A DNA stretch of 64,000 nucleotides from Streptomyces sp. TLI_146 (lineage in GTDB: Bacteria > Actinomycetota > Actinomycetes > Streptomycetales > Streptomycetaceae). Below are positions 43,263 to 53,400 of the stretch, in pieces (position 1 is the first letter of the stretch; every line of letters begins with the position of its first letter). Below the pieces are notes generated by a model. It was given only the letters and a program-made list of their open reading frames with translations. It had not been told where the DNA came from and searched no databases. The stretch lies in the NCBI RefSeq assembly GCF_002846415.1, contig NZ_PJMX01000001.1, positions 6,200,001 through 6,264,000 on the forward strand. Direction: 5' to 3'. A program made the position numbers and the translations under genes.

Positions 43263-44774
43263 GTGACCGTCACTGAACTCCTGTCGTACGACGCGGCGCT
43301 CGCCGCCTACGACCCCGTCATGGGCCTTGAGGTCCATGTCGAGCTCGGCACGAAGACCAAGATGTTCTGCGGGTGCTCCACCGAGCTGGGCGCCGAGCCC
43401 AACTCGCAGACGTGCCCCACCTGCCTGGGCCTGCCCGGCTCGCTGCCGGTCGTCAACGCCATCGGCGTCGAGTCGGCCATCAAGATCGGCCTCGCGCTGA
43501 ACTGCGAGATCGCCGAGTGGTGCCGCTTCGCCCGGAAGAACTACTTCTATCCGGACATGCCGAAGAACTTCCAGACCTCGCAGTACGACGAGCCGATCGC
43601 CTTCAACGGCTATCTGGACGTCCAGCTGGAGGACGGCGAGATCTTCCGCGTGGAGATCGAGCGCGCCCACATGGAGGAGGACACCGGTAAGTCGACGCAC
43701 GTCGGCGGTGCCACCGGCCGCATCCACGGCGCCTCGCACTCGCTCCTGGACTACAACCGCGCGGGCATCCCGCTCATCGAGATCGTCACCAAGCCGATCG
43801 AGGGCGCGGGCGAGCGGGCCCCCGAGGTCGCCAAGGCGTACGTCGCCGAGCTGCGCGAGCTCATCAAGGCGCTCGGCGTCTCCGAGGCCCGGATGGACAA
43901 GGGCCAGATGCGCTGCGACGTGAACCTGTCGCTGCGCCCCAACGGGACCGAGAAGTTCGGCACCCGCAGCGAGACGAAGAACGTCAACTCGCTGCGCTCG
44001 GTCGAGCGCGCGGCCCGCTTCGAGATCCAGCGCCACGCGGCGGTGCTCTCGTCCGGCGGCACGATCGTGCAGGAGACCCGTCACTTCCACGAGGACGACG
44101 GCTCCACCACCTCGGGCCGCATCAAGGACAACGCCGAGGACTACCGGTACTTCCCGGAGCCCGACCTCGTCCCGGTCGCCCCGGCCCGCGAATGGGTCGA
44201 GGAGCTCCGCAAGGGGCTGCCCGAGCTGCCCCGGGTGCGCCGCAACCGGCTCCGCGAGGAGTGGGGCGTCTCCGAGCACGACATGCAGTCGATCCTCAAC
44301 GCGGGCGCGGTCGACCCGATCGTCGCCACCATCGAGGCGGGCGCGGACGCCGCGGCCGCCCGCAAGTGGTGGATGGGCGAGCTGGCCCGTAACGCCAACG
44401 AGCAGGGCGTGGCCCTGGACGAGCTGCCCGTGACCCCGGCGCAGGTCGCCCGGGTGGCGGCGCTCGTGGCCGCGGGCGACCTCAACGACAAGCTGGCACG
44501 CCAGGTCATCGAGGGCGTCCTCGCGGGCGAGGGCGACCCGGACACGGTCGTCGAGAAGCGCGGCCTGAAGGTCGTCTCGGACGAGGGCGCGCTCGGCGCG
44601 GCCGTCGACGAGGCCATCGCGGGCAACGCGGCCATCGCGGACAAGATCCGCGGCGGCAAGGTGCAGGCCGTCGGCGCCCTGGTCGGCGCGGTCATGAAGA
44701 CCACCCGCGGCCAGGCGGACGCGGCCCGCGTCAAGGAGCTCATCCTGGAGAAGCTGGGCGTCAGCGAGGGCTGA
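43263..44774 (+). CDS. gatB: Amidotransferase subunit B
   Basis: 503 residues. Cysteines of the zinc site lie in MFCGCSTELGAEPNSQTCPTC. The cradle domain includes GLEVHVEL and MDKGQMRCDVNLS, and the C-terminal YqeY-like helical tail ends LILEKLGVSEG. It phosphorylates and amidates the misacylated tRNA. A strong hairpin follows at 44810. Confidence 0.98.
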   Translation: MTVTELLSYDAALAAYDPVMGLEVHVELGTKTKMFCGCSTELGAEPNSQTCPTCLGLPGSLPVVNAIGVESAIKIGLALNCEIAEWCRFARKNYFYPDMPKNFQTSQYDEPIAFNGYLDVQLEDGEIFRVEIERAHMEEDTGKSTHVGGATGRIHGASHSLLDYNRAGIPLIEIVTKPIEGAGERAPEVAKAYVAELRELIKALGVSEARMDKGQMRCDVNLSLRPNGTEKFGTRSETKNVNSLRSVERAARFEIQRHAAVLSSGGTIVQETRHFHEDDGSTTSGRIKDNAEDYRYFPEPDLVPVAPAREWVEELRKGLPELPRVRRNRLREEWGVSEHDMQSILNAGAVDPIVATIEAGADAAAARKWWMGELARNANEQGVALDELPVTPAQVARVAALVAAGDLNDKLARQVIEGVLAGEGDPDTVVEKRGLKVVSDEGALGAAVDEAIAGNAAIADKIRGGKVQAVGALVGAVMKTTRGQADAARVKELILEKLGVSEG

Positions 44775-44809
44775 TCCCCGGCGGCTTCTTACGTACGTAG
44801 TACGTGTAC

Positions 44810-44849
44810 GACTCGGCCCCCGTATCCCCTGGGATGCGGGGGCCGAGTC
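44810..44849 (+). terminator. Hairpin terminator of the gat operon
   Basis: A 13-bp perfect stem (GACTCGGCCCCCG and its complement) with an inner ATCCC/GGGAT pairing. There is no T tract. Confidence 0.75.
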
Positions 44850-44910
44850 ATGTGCCACGGTGGCGCGGAATCAAACCCTCCTGCCGGGTGACCTCGTTCC
44901 GGAACGTCTA

Positions 44911-44916
44911 TAGGGT
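44911..44916 (+). promoter_or_regulatory. -10 element of a leaderless transcript
   Basis: TAGGGT, seven bases, then the GTG at 44924. It is preceded by the small palindrome TTCCGGAA. Confidence 0.45.
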
Positions 44917-44923
44917 GCCGAGC

Positions 44924-45436
44924 GTGGACGGGCGAGAAGCGGTGAGAGTGCTCGGGCGCCGGACGGCGCTGCGGTATCTGGCGCTGGGGACGGCGGCCAG
45001 TGCGGTGTCCGCGTGCACCGGCGCGGGCGCGGCGGAGGGGCCCCGCAAGCAGGCGCTGAAGGCGTTCGTGAAGGGCGAGTGGGCCTACCGCTCCAACCAG
45101 AACCACCAGGGCGTCCTGACGGTCAATCCCGATGGCCACTGGTCTGTCACCCAATGGGGTGGATTGTCCGGTCAGTGGATGCTTGACGGCGCCGTGCTCT
45201 CGGTGAGCACCGACGCCCCGACGGGCGACGCGGAGTCCGAGGAGCAGGAAGCCTTCACGCTGACCAGCATGCCGGAGAAGGTCTCCCGGTCGTTCTCCGA
45301 GCTCCTCACGCTCTCCGGCGGCTGGTCGAGCATCGGCACCGCCGTCGAGGCCGCCTACAGCAAGGGCGTGCTGAGCCTCGCCTTCCGGGGCGACGGCGCC
45401 GAGGACCTGCTCGTCACCTGCACCCGCCGCAAGTGA
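44924..45436 (+). CDS. Putative Tat-type lipoprotein
   Basis: 170 residues. LGRRTALRYLALGTAASAVSAC contains a twin-arginine pair and a lipobox (VSAC), so a lipid-anchored extracellular protein is predicted. The mature part has a lipocalin-like small beta pattern (GEWAYRSNQNHQGVLTVNP, WSVTQWGGLSGQWMLDG) but no family is recognised. The GTG at 44924 is favoured by the -10 just upstream; a longer frame from 44804 runs back through the gat terminator. Confidence 0.7.
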   Translation: MDGREAVRVLGRRTALRYLALGTAASAVSACTGAGAAEGPRKQALKAFVKGEWAYRSNQNHQGVLTVNPDGHWSVTQWGGLSGQWMLDGAVLSVSTDAPTGDAESEEQEAFTLTSMPEKVSRSFSELLTLSGGWSSIGTAVEAAYSKGVLSLAFRGDGAEDLLVTCTRRK

Positions 45437-45690
45437 CGGAAGGGGCCCCTGGGCCTCCTGTACGCACGGCCCCGCGCCCGCTCCCGAAGCCGCCCCCCGG
45501 TCCGCCCCTGTGCCCGCCTTGTGAGTAACCCCACGAAACGGGCAAACGATCACTATTCGCTGTCAGAGTTGCAGCGCGTAGAGGTCATGCGTTCTTTGCG
45601 GGCTGTTCAAGCTTCGCGGGCTGTTCACGTCGTCCGTCGTACCGGCTGTTCCCGGGCAAAGATCCACGAACCATCCAGGGAGCACATTCG

Positions 45691-47898
45691 TTGGCAGCCA
45701 TCGCACGGTGGTGCATCAGGCACCGCCTCGTCGCCGTCCTGCTCTGGCTCCTCGCGTTCGGCGGCGCCACGGCCGCCACCGCCGTCGCCGGCTCCGCGTA
45801 CTCCAACGACTACGAGGTCCCGGGCACCGAGTCCGGCCGCGCCACCGCCCTGCTCGACGCCGGATTCCACGGCGGCCTCGGCGGCGACACCGACACGGTC
45901 GTCTGGCGCACCGACACCGGATCCGTGCGCGCCCCCGACGTACAGCAGCGCCTGTCCAAGGCCCTCGGCGCGGTCGCGAAGCTCCCCGGCGTGGCCTCCG
46001 TGACCAGCCCGTACGGCCGTGACGGCGGCGCGCAGATCAGCGCCGACGGGCACACCGCCTACGCCTGGGTCGCCTTCGACCGGCCCGCCGACGAGATCCC
46101 CGAGGCCCAGGCGCGGGCCGTCGTCGACACCGCGAGAGCCGCCTCCGCGGACGGACTCCAGGTCGCGGTCGGCGGCAGCGCCGCCGCGCTCACCGAGACC
46201 GGCTCCGCGCACCTCAGCGAGATCGTCGGGGTGGTCGTCGCGGCCGTCGTCCTCTTCCTCGCCTTCGGCTCGCTCGCCGCCAGCATCCTGCCCATCGTCA
46301 CCGCGGTGGTCTCCGTCGGCACCGCGTACGCCGGCATAGGCCTGCTGAGCCATGCCATGACCGTCGCCGACTTCGCGCCCATGCTCGGCCTGCTCATCGG
46401 GCTCGGCGTCGGCATCGACTACGCGCTGTTCATCGTCACCCGGCACCGCCGCGGCCTGCGCCAAGGGCTCTCCGTCGACGAGGCCGCGACCCGGGCCGTG
46501 GCGACGACCGGGCGGGCCGTGGTCTTCGCGGGCGCGACCGTCTGCATCGCGCTGCTCGGCATGCTCATCCTGCGGCTCGGCTTCCTCAACGGGGTCGCCG
46601 TCGCGGCCTCGCTGACCGTCGTGCTCACTGTCGCCGCGTCCGTGACGCTGCTGCCCGCGCTGCTCTCCCTCATCGGGACGCGGGCGCTCAGCCGCCGCGA
46701 GCGGCGCCGGCTCGCGGAGCACGGGCCGCAGCCCGAGCCGCCCACCGGCTTCGCGGCCCGCTGGTCCGCCTTCGTCGAGCGCCGCCCCAAGCTGCTCGGC
46801 TCGGTCGCCGCCGCGGTGATGCTGGTGCTAGCCCTGCCCACGCTCTCGCTCCACCTGGGCACCTCCGACCAGGGCAACAACCCGGCGAAGTCCACCACCC
46901 GCACCGCCTACGACCTGCTCGCCGACGGCTTCGGACCCGGCGTCAACGGGCCGCTCACCCTCGCCGCGAAGCTCGACGGCGCCGACGACCGGCTCGCCAT
47001 GGAGCGGCTGCCCGACGTACTGCGGTCGAGCCGGGGCGTCGCCTCGGTGAGCCCGGTGACGTACAACGCCAGCGGGGACACGGCCGTCCTCACCGTGGTG
47101 CCGGACTCGGCGCCGCAGTCCCAGCACACCAGCGCCCTAGTCGACCGGCTGCGCCACGAGGTGCTGCCGGGCGCCGAGAAGGGCACCTCGCTCGACGTCC
47201 ACGTGGGCGGCGTGACCGCGAGCTACGACGATTTCGCGGGAGTGATCGTCGGGAAGCTGCCGCTCTTCATCGGCGTGGTGATCGCCCTCGGCTGCGTCCT
47301 GCTGCTGCTCGCCTTCCGCTCGCTCGGCATCCCGCTCAAGGCCGCCGCGATGAACGTGGCGGCGGTGGCCTCCGCGTTCGGGATCGTCGTCGCGGTCTTC
47401 CAGTGGGGGTGGGGGAGCGAGCTGCTGGGCCTGGGGGCGTCCGGCCCGATCGAGCCCTTCCTGCCGGTGATCATGGTGTCGGTGCTCTTCGGGCTCTCCA
47501 TGGACTACCAGGTGTTCCTGGTCAGCCGGATGTACGAGGAGTGGCTGGAGACCGGCGACAACCGGCGCGCGGTCCGGGTCGGCCTCGCCGAGACCAGCCG
47601 GGTGATCAACTCGGCCGCGGTGATCATGATTTCGGTCTTCCTGGCGTTCGTGCTCAGCGGCGAGCGGGTGATCGCGATGTTCGGCATCGGCCTCGCGGCG
47701 GCCGTCGCCCTCGACGCGTTCGTCCTGCGCACCCTGCTCGTACCGGCCCTGATGCACCTGCTCGGGGGCGCCAACTGGTGGCTGCCCGGCTGGCTGGACC
47801 GGCGGCTTCCGCGGATCAGCATCGAACCGCCCGAGTGCCGCCGTGCGACGATTCCCGTGCAGCGCGCGAGCGAGCCGGTCGACGAGCTCGTGGGCTAG
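45691..47898 (+). CDS. MMPL-family RND transporter
   Basis: 735 residues. The 12-TM MMPL layout is clear: TM1 (LVAVLLWLLAFGGATAA), a large extracellular domain, TMs 2-6 from about residue 170 (VVVAAVVLFLAFGSLAASIL, LLIGLGVGIDYALFIVTRHR), and a repeat of the pattern near 560-680 (FGLSMDYQVFLVSRMYE). The GxxxDY motifs lie in both halves, as needed for proton coupling. It probably exports lipids or other hydrophobic compounds. The start TTG follows GGGAG. Confidence 0.93.
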   Translation: MAAIARWCIRHRLVAVLLWLLAFGGATAATAVAGSAYSNDYEVPGTESGRATALLDAGFHGGLGGDTDTVVWRTDTGSVRAPDVQQRLSKALGAVAKLPGVASVTSPYGRDGGAQISADGHTAYAWVAFDRPADEIPEAQARAVVDTARAASADGLQVAVGGSAAALTETGSAHLSEIVGVVVAAVVLFLAFGSLAASILPIVTAVVSVGTAYAGIGLLSHAMTVADFAPMLGLLIGLGVGIDYALFIVTRHRRGLRQGLSVDEAATRAVATTGRAVVFAGATVCIALLGMLILRLGFLNGVAVAASLTVVLTVAASVTLLPALLSLIGTRALSRRERRRLAEHGPQPEPPTGFAARWSAFVERRPKLLGSVAAAVMLVLALPTLSLHLGTSDQGNNPAKSTTRTAYDLLADGFGPGVNGPLTLAAKLDGADDRLAMERLPDVLRSSRGVASVSPVTYNASGDTAVLTVVPDSAPQSQHTSALVDRLRHEVLPGAEKGTSLDVHVGGVTASYDDFAGVIVGKLPLFIGVVIALGCVLLLLAFRSLGIPLKAAAMNVAAVASAFGIVVAVFQWGWGSELLGLGASGPIEPFLPVIMVSVLFGLSMDYQVFLVSRMYEEWLETGDNRRAVRVGLAETSRVINSAAVIMISVFLAFVLSGERVIAMFGIGLAAAVALDAFVLRTLLVPALMHLLGGANWWLPGWLDRRLPRISIEPPECRRATIPVQRASEPVDELVG

Positions 47899-47938
47899 CC
47901 GTACACATGGCCGTTGCGCAGGGACGTGGAGGAGCGGG

Positions 47939-48508
47939 ATGTTCGCGATATCGCTGGGGGACGACGGCGCGGAGCTGCGGCCGCTGGAGCCGCACCACGC
48001 CGAGGAGTACCTTGCGCACATCGACCGGGGGCGTGACTTCATCGGGCAGTTCATCATGCTCGCCGAGGTGAGCAAGGACCTGGAGTCGGCGAGGGCGTTC
48101 CTCCAGGGGTACGCGGACAAGGCGGCCGCCGACACCGGGCGCCTCTACGGCATCTGGTCCGGCGGCACGCTCGTCGGCGGCGTCCTCTTCCGGACGTTCG
48201 ACGCCCGGCTCGGCACCGCGGAGGCGGGCTGCTGGCTGGAGGAGTCGGCGGTCGGGCGCGGGCTCGTCACCCGCGCGGTCCGGGTGCTGATCGACTGGGC
48301 CGTCGAGGAGCGCGGGATCGAGCGCGTGGAGTGGCTGGCCGCCTCCGGGAACACCGCCAGCATCAACGTGGCCAAGCGGCTGGGGATGTCGCGGGACGGG
48401 GTGCTGCGGTCGAACTACCCGTACCGGGGTGTACGGCAGGACACCGAGGTGTGGTCGGTGCTGGCGGCGGAGTGGCGGGACGCGCGTCGTGCGCGTGAGG
48501 AGCGGTGA
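47939..48508 (+). CDS. RimJ/RimL-type GNAT acetyltransferase
   Basis: 189 residues. LRPLEPHHAEEYLAHIDR starts the fold, the acetyl-CoA loop is VGRGLVTRAVRVLIDWAVE, and ASGNTASINVAKRLGMSRDGVLR is the RimL-like late motif (given in part). It likely acetylates a protein N-terminus or a small amine. GGAGGAG precedes the ATG at 47939. Confidence 0.9.
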   Translation: MFAISLGDDGAELRPLEPHHAEEYLAHIDRGRDFIGQFIMLAEVSKDLESARAFLQGYADKAAADTGRLYGIWSGGTLVGGVLFRTFDARLGTAEAGCWLEESAVGRGLVTRAVRVLIDWAVEERGIERVEWLAASGNTASINVAKRLGMSRDGVLRSNYPYRGVRQDTEVWSVLAAEWRDARRAREER

Positions 48509-48580
48509 GCTTCTGCCGGTGAGCGGCCCCGGGGACGTCCGTTAAGGGCCCTCTCAGAAACGCCGCCTACCGTCCCCGGC

Positions 48581-49153
48581 ATGACTGCCACCCCCGCCAC
48601 CACCAAGACCGACAACGAAGCCGACGCCGAGGCGACGGCCACCGAGGAGTCGGCGGCCACTGACACTGCCGCTGACACGACCCCTGACACCGCCGCACAG
48701 GAGCAGGACGACGACGAGCTCGGCGACGACCTCCCGCCCGCCTCGCCCGTGCGCACCGCGATCGGTGCCGGTGCCGCAGCCGTCGTCTCCGGGGCGCTCG
48801 GCCTCGCCTCGCTCACCGGCACCTGGACGGGCAAGGTCCTTTCCGAGCGCGAGACCCTGCTCGGCCAGATCAAGACCGCCCAGGGCGGCTCGGCCTCCGC
48901 GCAGATCCACGAGATCTACGCCGACTCCTGGCACACCACCGCCGCCGTCAACGGCGGCTTCGCGCTGCTCGCCCTGCTCGTCGGCGCGTTCGTGCTCGCC
49001 CGCCCCGCGTTCGGCGCCCCCGACGCCCAGCCGCAGCCCGGCTGGGTACGGGCGGTCGCGCTCGGCGGGCTCGTCCTCGGCGCGATCGGCCTGCTGCTCT
49101 CCGTCGGGATGTTCTTCGACCTGTTCGCGACCCTGCCCTCGACCGGCTCCTGA
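48581..49153 (+). CDS. Hypothetical membrane protein with an acidic N-terminus
   Basis: 190 residues. The first 52 residues are low-complexity Thr/Ala/Asp/Glu (TATEESAATDTAADTTPD). Then come three TM segments near 60-80, 120-140 and 155-180, with a soluble loop KVLSERETLLGQIKTAQ between. The family is unrecognised. It converges with the SIMPL gene. Confidence 0.72.
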   Translation: MTATPATTKTDNEADAEATATEESAATDTAADTTPDTAAQEQDDDELGDDLPPASPVRTAIGAGAAAVVSGALGLASLTGTWTGKVLSERETLLGQIKTAQGGSASAQIHEIYADSWHTTAAVNGGFALLALLVGAFVLARPAFGAPDAQPQPGWVRAVALGGLVLGAIGLLLSVGMFFDLFATLPSTGS

Positions 49154-49175
49154 CGGCCCTGGCGGCCTTGACGGC

Positions 49176-49877
49176 TCAGAGCGACGGGGGCGCCATCGTG
49201 AAGCGGGCGAGGACGGTGGCGCGCACGGTCTGGCGCTGAGGCTCCAGATCGAGCGCCGGGACGCTCTCCGGCGCGCCGCCGCCGTACCCCGCCGCGCGCA
49301 TCATCCCGGGCGCCGGCACCGGGTACGGCCGTGCGTCCTCGGCGCCCTCGTCGGCCAGTTCGAGCAGCGCCACCAGGTCGCTGCCGAGCGCCGTCGCGTA
49401 CTCGCGGGCGCGCTCCACCGCCTGCTCCACGGCCCGGCGCCGGGCCTTCCCGTACGCGGGCGAGGCCGGGCGCAGGCCCCACCAGGGGCCGTCCACCCGG
49501 GTCAGTTCGAGGGAGGCCAGGCGCGAGGCGAGTTCGCCGAGCGCCGTGAAGTCACCGAGCTCCACCGTCACCCGCACGTGCCCGTGGTAGGCGCGCACCC
49601 GCTCGCCCCGGCCGGACTTGCCCAGTTCGGGGCTGACCGAGAACGAGCCCGTCTCCAGCTGCTCGACCGCCTCCCCGTACGACTTGACCAGGTCGAGGAC
49701 GGCCGCGTTGCGGCGGGTGAGGTCGTCGAGGGCGGTACGGCGGTCGGTGCCGCGCGCGGTCACCGTCACGCCGAGCCGGGCGATCTCCGGGTCGACGTCG
49801 AGCACGGCCTCGCCCCGGACCGCGATCCGGGGGGCGTCGGGGGTGCCGTAGGGCAGGTGCGGGGACGGATCGGTCAT
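49176..49877 (-). CDS. SIMPL-domain (DUF541) protein
   Basis: 233 residues. The pattern RIAVRGEAVLDVDPEIARLGVTV, then YGEAVEQLETGSFSVSPE and YHGHVRVTVELGDF, and the C-terminal RRRAVEQAVERAREYATALG are typical of the SIMPL fold. There is no signal peptide, unlike many members. Function unknown. Confidence 0.87.
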   Translation of the reverse strand: MTDPSPHLPYGTPDAPRIAVRGEAVLDVDPEIARLGVTVTARGTDRRTALDDLTRRNAAVLDLVKSYGEAVEQLETGSFSVSPELGKSGRGERVRAYHGHVRVTVELGDFTALGELASRLASLELTRVDGPWWGLRPASPAYGKARRRAVEQAVERAREYATALGSDLVALLELADEGAEDARPYPVPAPGMMRAAGYGGGAPESVPALDLEPQRQTVRATVLARFTMAPPSL

Positions 49878-50112
49878 CTCGGCTCCATGGGTCGGCTGCG
49901 TGCGGCCCACTCTTCCACCGGCCCGCCCCGTAAGGCATCCACCGAGGCATCCACCGGGGCATCCGCCCGGCATCTGAGGCCCCTTGCTCATGCCTAAGCA
50001 CCCCGCCCCGCCGCCCTGAGCGGATCTAAGGCCCCGCCGCCGTACGGATGCGGCACTCTCCCGATGTGCCGGGACCCCCTGGGAGACGAGAGTTGAGGCA
50101 TCGCAGGAAGCG

Positions 50113-50337
50113 ATGAACCACCACTCAAGCCCCGCCCGGGGCACCAGGGAGCCCGAGATGTTCGCGTACGAGATGCACAAGGTGAACCAGGCCGAGCTGC
50201 TCCGCGAGGCCACCGCCCAGCGGCTGGCCCGCCAGGCCCGCGTCGCACGCCGGGCCCGGCGCAACGCCGACCACGAAGCCGAAGGGCGGGTGAGCCACCT
50301 CCGGGACCTGCGCGACCGTTTCGCGCACGCCGCCTGA
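50113..50337 (+). CDS. Small conserved basic protein
   Basis: 74 residues, very rich in Arg and Ala (LARQARVARRARRNADHE) and probably helical. An internal ATG at 50158 (MFAYEMHKVNQAELLREA) is an alternative start. Similar short proteins occur in Streptomyces, but no function is known to me. It lies 69 bp upstream of the LAL regulator start on the same strand. Confidence 0.65.
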   Translation: MNHHSSPARGTREPEMFAYEMHKVNQAELLREATAQRLARQARVARRARRNADHEAEGRVSHLRDLRDRFAHAA

Positions 50338-50405
50338 GCGCCGCGATGATCTCCCCAGCCTCCACGGGTGCCGCTGGACCGGACGGCTGTGCGATGCTCG
50401 GCGAC

Positions 50406-53400
50406 GTGGAGACCAGGTCTTTCAGCCCCGTGTTCGTCGGCCGCGCCGGAGAACTGACCGCCTTGACCGAAGCGCTCGCCCGCGCCACCGCGGGCGAGCC
50501 GCAGGCGTTGCTGGTAGGCGGTGAGGCCGGGGTCGGCAAGACCCGGCTCATCGAGGAGTTCACCAACGCCGCCTGCGACGCCGGAGCCGTGGTCGCGGTC
50601 GGCGGCTGCGTGGAAATCGGCGCCGACGGCCTGCCGTTCGCCCCCTTCTCCACCGCCCTGCGCACCCTGCGCCGCCGACTGCCCGACGAACTCGCCGCGG
50701 CCGCCGACGGTCAGGAGGAGGAGCTGGCCCGGCTGCTGCCGGAGCTCGGCGAGGCCAGCCGGGAGACCGGCGAGGACGGCACCGCCCGCCTCTTCGAACT
50801 CACCGTACGACTCCTGGAGCGGACCGCCGCCGACCGCACGGTCGTGCTGGTCCTGGAGGACCTGCACTGGGCGGACGCCTCCACCCGCCATCTGCTCGCC
50901 TACCTCCTGCGCACCCTGCGGCGCGGCCGCCTCGTCGTCGTCGCCACCTACCGAGCCGACGACATCCACCGCCGCCACCCGCTGCGCCCCCTGCTCGCCG
51001 AACTCGACCGGCTGCGCACGGTCCGGCGCATCGAGCTGTCCCGCTTCAACCGGGGCGAGGTCCACCGCCAGCTCACCGGGATCCTGGCCGCCGAGCCCGA
51101 ACCGGCGCTGGTGGACGAGATCTTCGCGCGCTCCGACGGCAACGCCTTCTTCGTGGAGGAGCTGAGCGTCTGCCATGAGTCGGGCTGCGTCCCCGGCGGC
51201 GGCCTCAGCGAGTCCCTGCGCGACCTGCTGCTCGTACGGGTCGAGGCGCTGCCCGAGAACGCCCAGCTCGTCGTGCGCATTCTCGCCGAAGGCGGCTCCA
51301 CCGTGGAGCACCCGCTGCTCGCCGCGGTCTGCGGGCTCGCCGAGGACGACCTCATCATCGCGCTGCGGGCGGCCGTTGGCGCCAACATCCTGCTGCCGAC
51401 GGAGGACGGCGACGGCTACCGCTTCCGGCACTCGCTGGTCCGCGAGGCCGTCAGCGACGACCTGCTGCCCGGTGAGCGCTCCCGCCTCAACCGCCGTTAC
51501 GCCCAGGCCCTGGAGGCCGACCCCGCGCTGGTCCGCGCCGATGTGCACGCCACCCGCCTGGCCAGCTACTGGTACTGCGCGAACGACGCCGCCAAGGCGC
51601 TGCCCGTGGTGCTGCGCGCCGCCGTCGAGGCCCGCAAGCGGCACGCCTACGCGGAGCAACTGCGCCTGCTCGAACGCGGCATGGAGCTGTGGGACTCTGT
51701 CCCCGCCGACGTCCGCACCGACCTGCGCCCGCTGGACTACGCGGGCGCCTACCCGTCGTGCGGCACCTGCGACCCCGCCACCACCCCGCTCGGCTATCTC
51801 GACCTGCTCGCCGAGGCGGCCGTCGCGGCCCGCTTCAGCGGCGAGCGCGAGCGCGCCGTGAAGACGGCCAGGCGCGCGCTGCGGCTCATCGAGTCCGAGG
51901 AGGGCGACGCCCCGCCGGGCACCCCCCACGGCGACCCGCTGCGGGCCGCCTGGTTCTGGACCGAACTCTCCAAGCTGGTGCAGAGCCTCGGGCGCGGCGA
52001 CGGCTGGGACGAGATAGCCACCGCCCAGGAGCTGGTGCGCGGACTGCCGCCGTCCGCCGTGCACGCGGCGGTCCTGGCCACCGCCGCGGGCTGGGGCATG
52101 CTGCACCGCCCCGGCCCCGAGTCGCTCGCCGCCGCCGAACGGGCCGTCGAGTACGCCCGACTCGTCGACGCCGAGGAGATCGAGCTCAACGCCCGGCTCA
52201 CTCTCGGCAGCCTGATGGTCGACGCGGGCGACATCGAGGGCGGCCTCGCCCTGATGCGCGGCGTCATCGACCGCTCCCTCGAACTCGGCCTCGTCGGCGA
52301 GGCGGCCCGCGGCCATGTGAACCTCTCCTCCAGTCTCGAATCGGTCGGCCGCTCCCAGGAGGCCGCGCGGACCGCCGCCCAGGGCGTACAGGTGTCGCGC
52401 AGGTTCGGCCTCCTCGACAGCGAGGCCTGGGCCGCCACCAACGAGTCCGACGCCCTGCTCAGCCTCGGCCGCTGGGACGAGGCCACCGAGCGCGTCGAGT
52501 GGGTCCGGCGCTCCGGGGTGACAGGCAAGCCCCGGGGCTACTCCGCACTCCGCCTCGCTCAACTCTCCCTGCTGCGAGGCGAGTTGGATCTCGCCGCCAC
52601 CCGCCTCGCCGACGCCGTGGGCCACTTCGGCGCCCGCGACCTGCTCCCGCAGAACGCGTTGCCGGTGGCCCGGGCCGAGCTCACCGTCGCCGCCGGGCAG
52701 GGCCGGTTCGCCGACGCGCGCGCCGTGCTTGCCCGCGCGGCCGAGGCCGGTTTCCCGCCCGGCACCCAGCGGTACGGCTGGCCGCTGCTGATCACCGCCG
52801 CCGCCGTGGAGGCCGATCTGCGCGGGCTGCCCGCCGCCGCCGACGGCCGGACCGAAGCCCTGGCCCTGATCCGCTCGGCGGCCCGGACGATGCCCACCCC
52901 CAGCCCGCTCGCCAAGGCCTACGCCCTGTGCGTCGAGGCGGAGCTGGCCCGCGCCGACGGCCGGGACGAGGCGGCCCGCTGGGAGGCCGCCGCCACCGCG
53001 CTCCAGCCCCTTGAGCGCCCGTACGAACTCGCCCGGGTCTGCCACCGGTGGGCCGCCGCGCTGCTCGCCGAGGGCAACCAGCGCGACCGGGTCGGCACAC
53101 TGCTGCGGCAGTCCCACTCCGCCGCCGTACGCCTGGGGGCCCGGCCGCTGGCGGAGGAGCTGGAGCTGCTGGCCCGCCGGGCCCGGCTGCCGCTCACCGC
53201 GCCGGAGACCGCCGTCCCGGACGAGCCCGCCGACCCGGCCGGGGCGCTCGGGCTGACCAGCCGGGAGCAGGACGTCCTGCGCCTGGTCGCCGCGGGGCAC
53301 AGCAACCGGCAGATCGCCGAGGAGCTGTACATCTCCCCGAAGACGGCCAGCGTGCACGTCTCCAACATCCTGGCCAAGCTGGGCGTCTCGGGCCGCGGCG

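Noticed and set aside
44775..44849. ACGTACGTAGTACGT palindromic stretch as an operator
   Set aside because: It lies directly after gatB, before the terminator hairpin, and is not at a promoter. A chance alternating sequence is likely.
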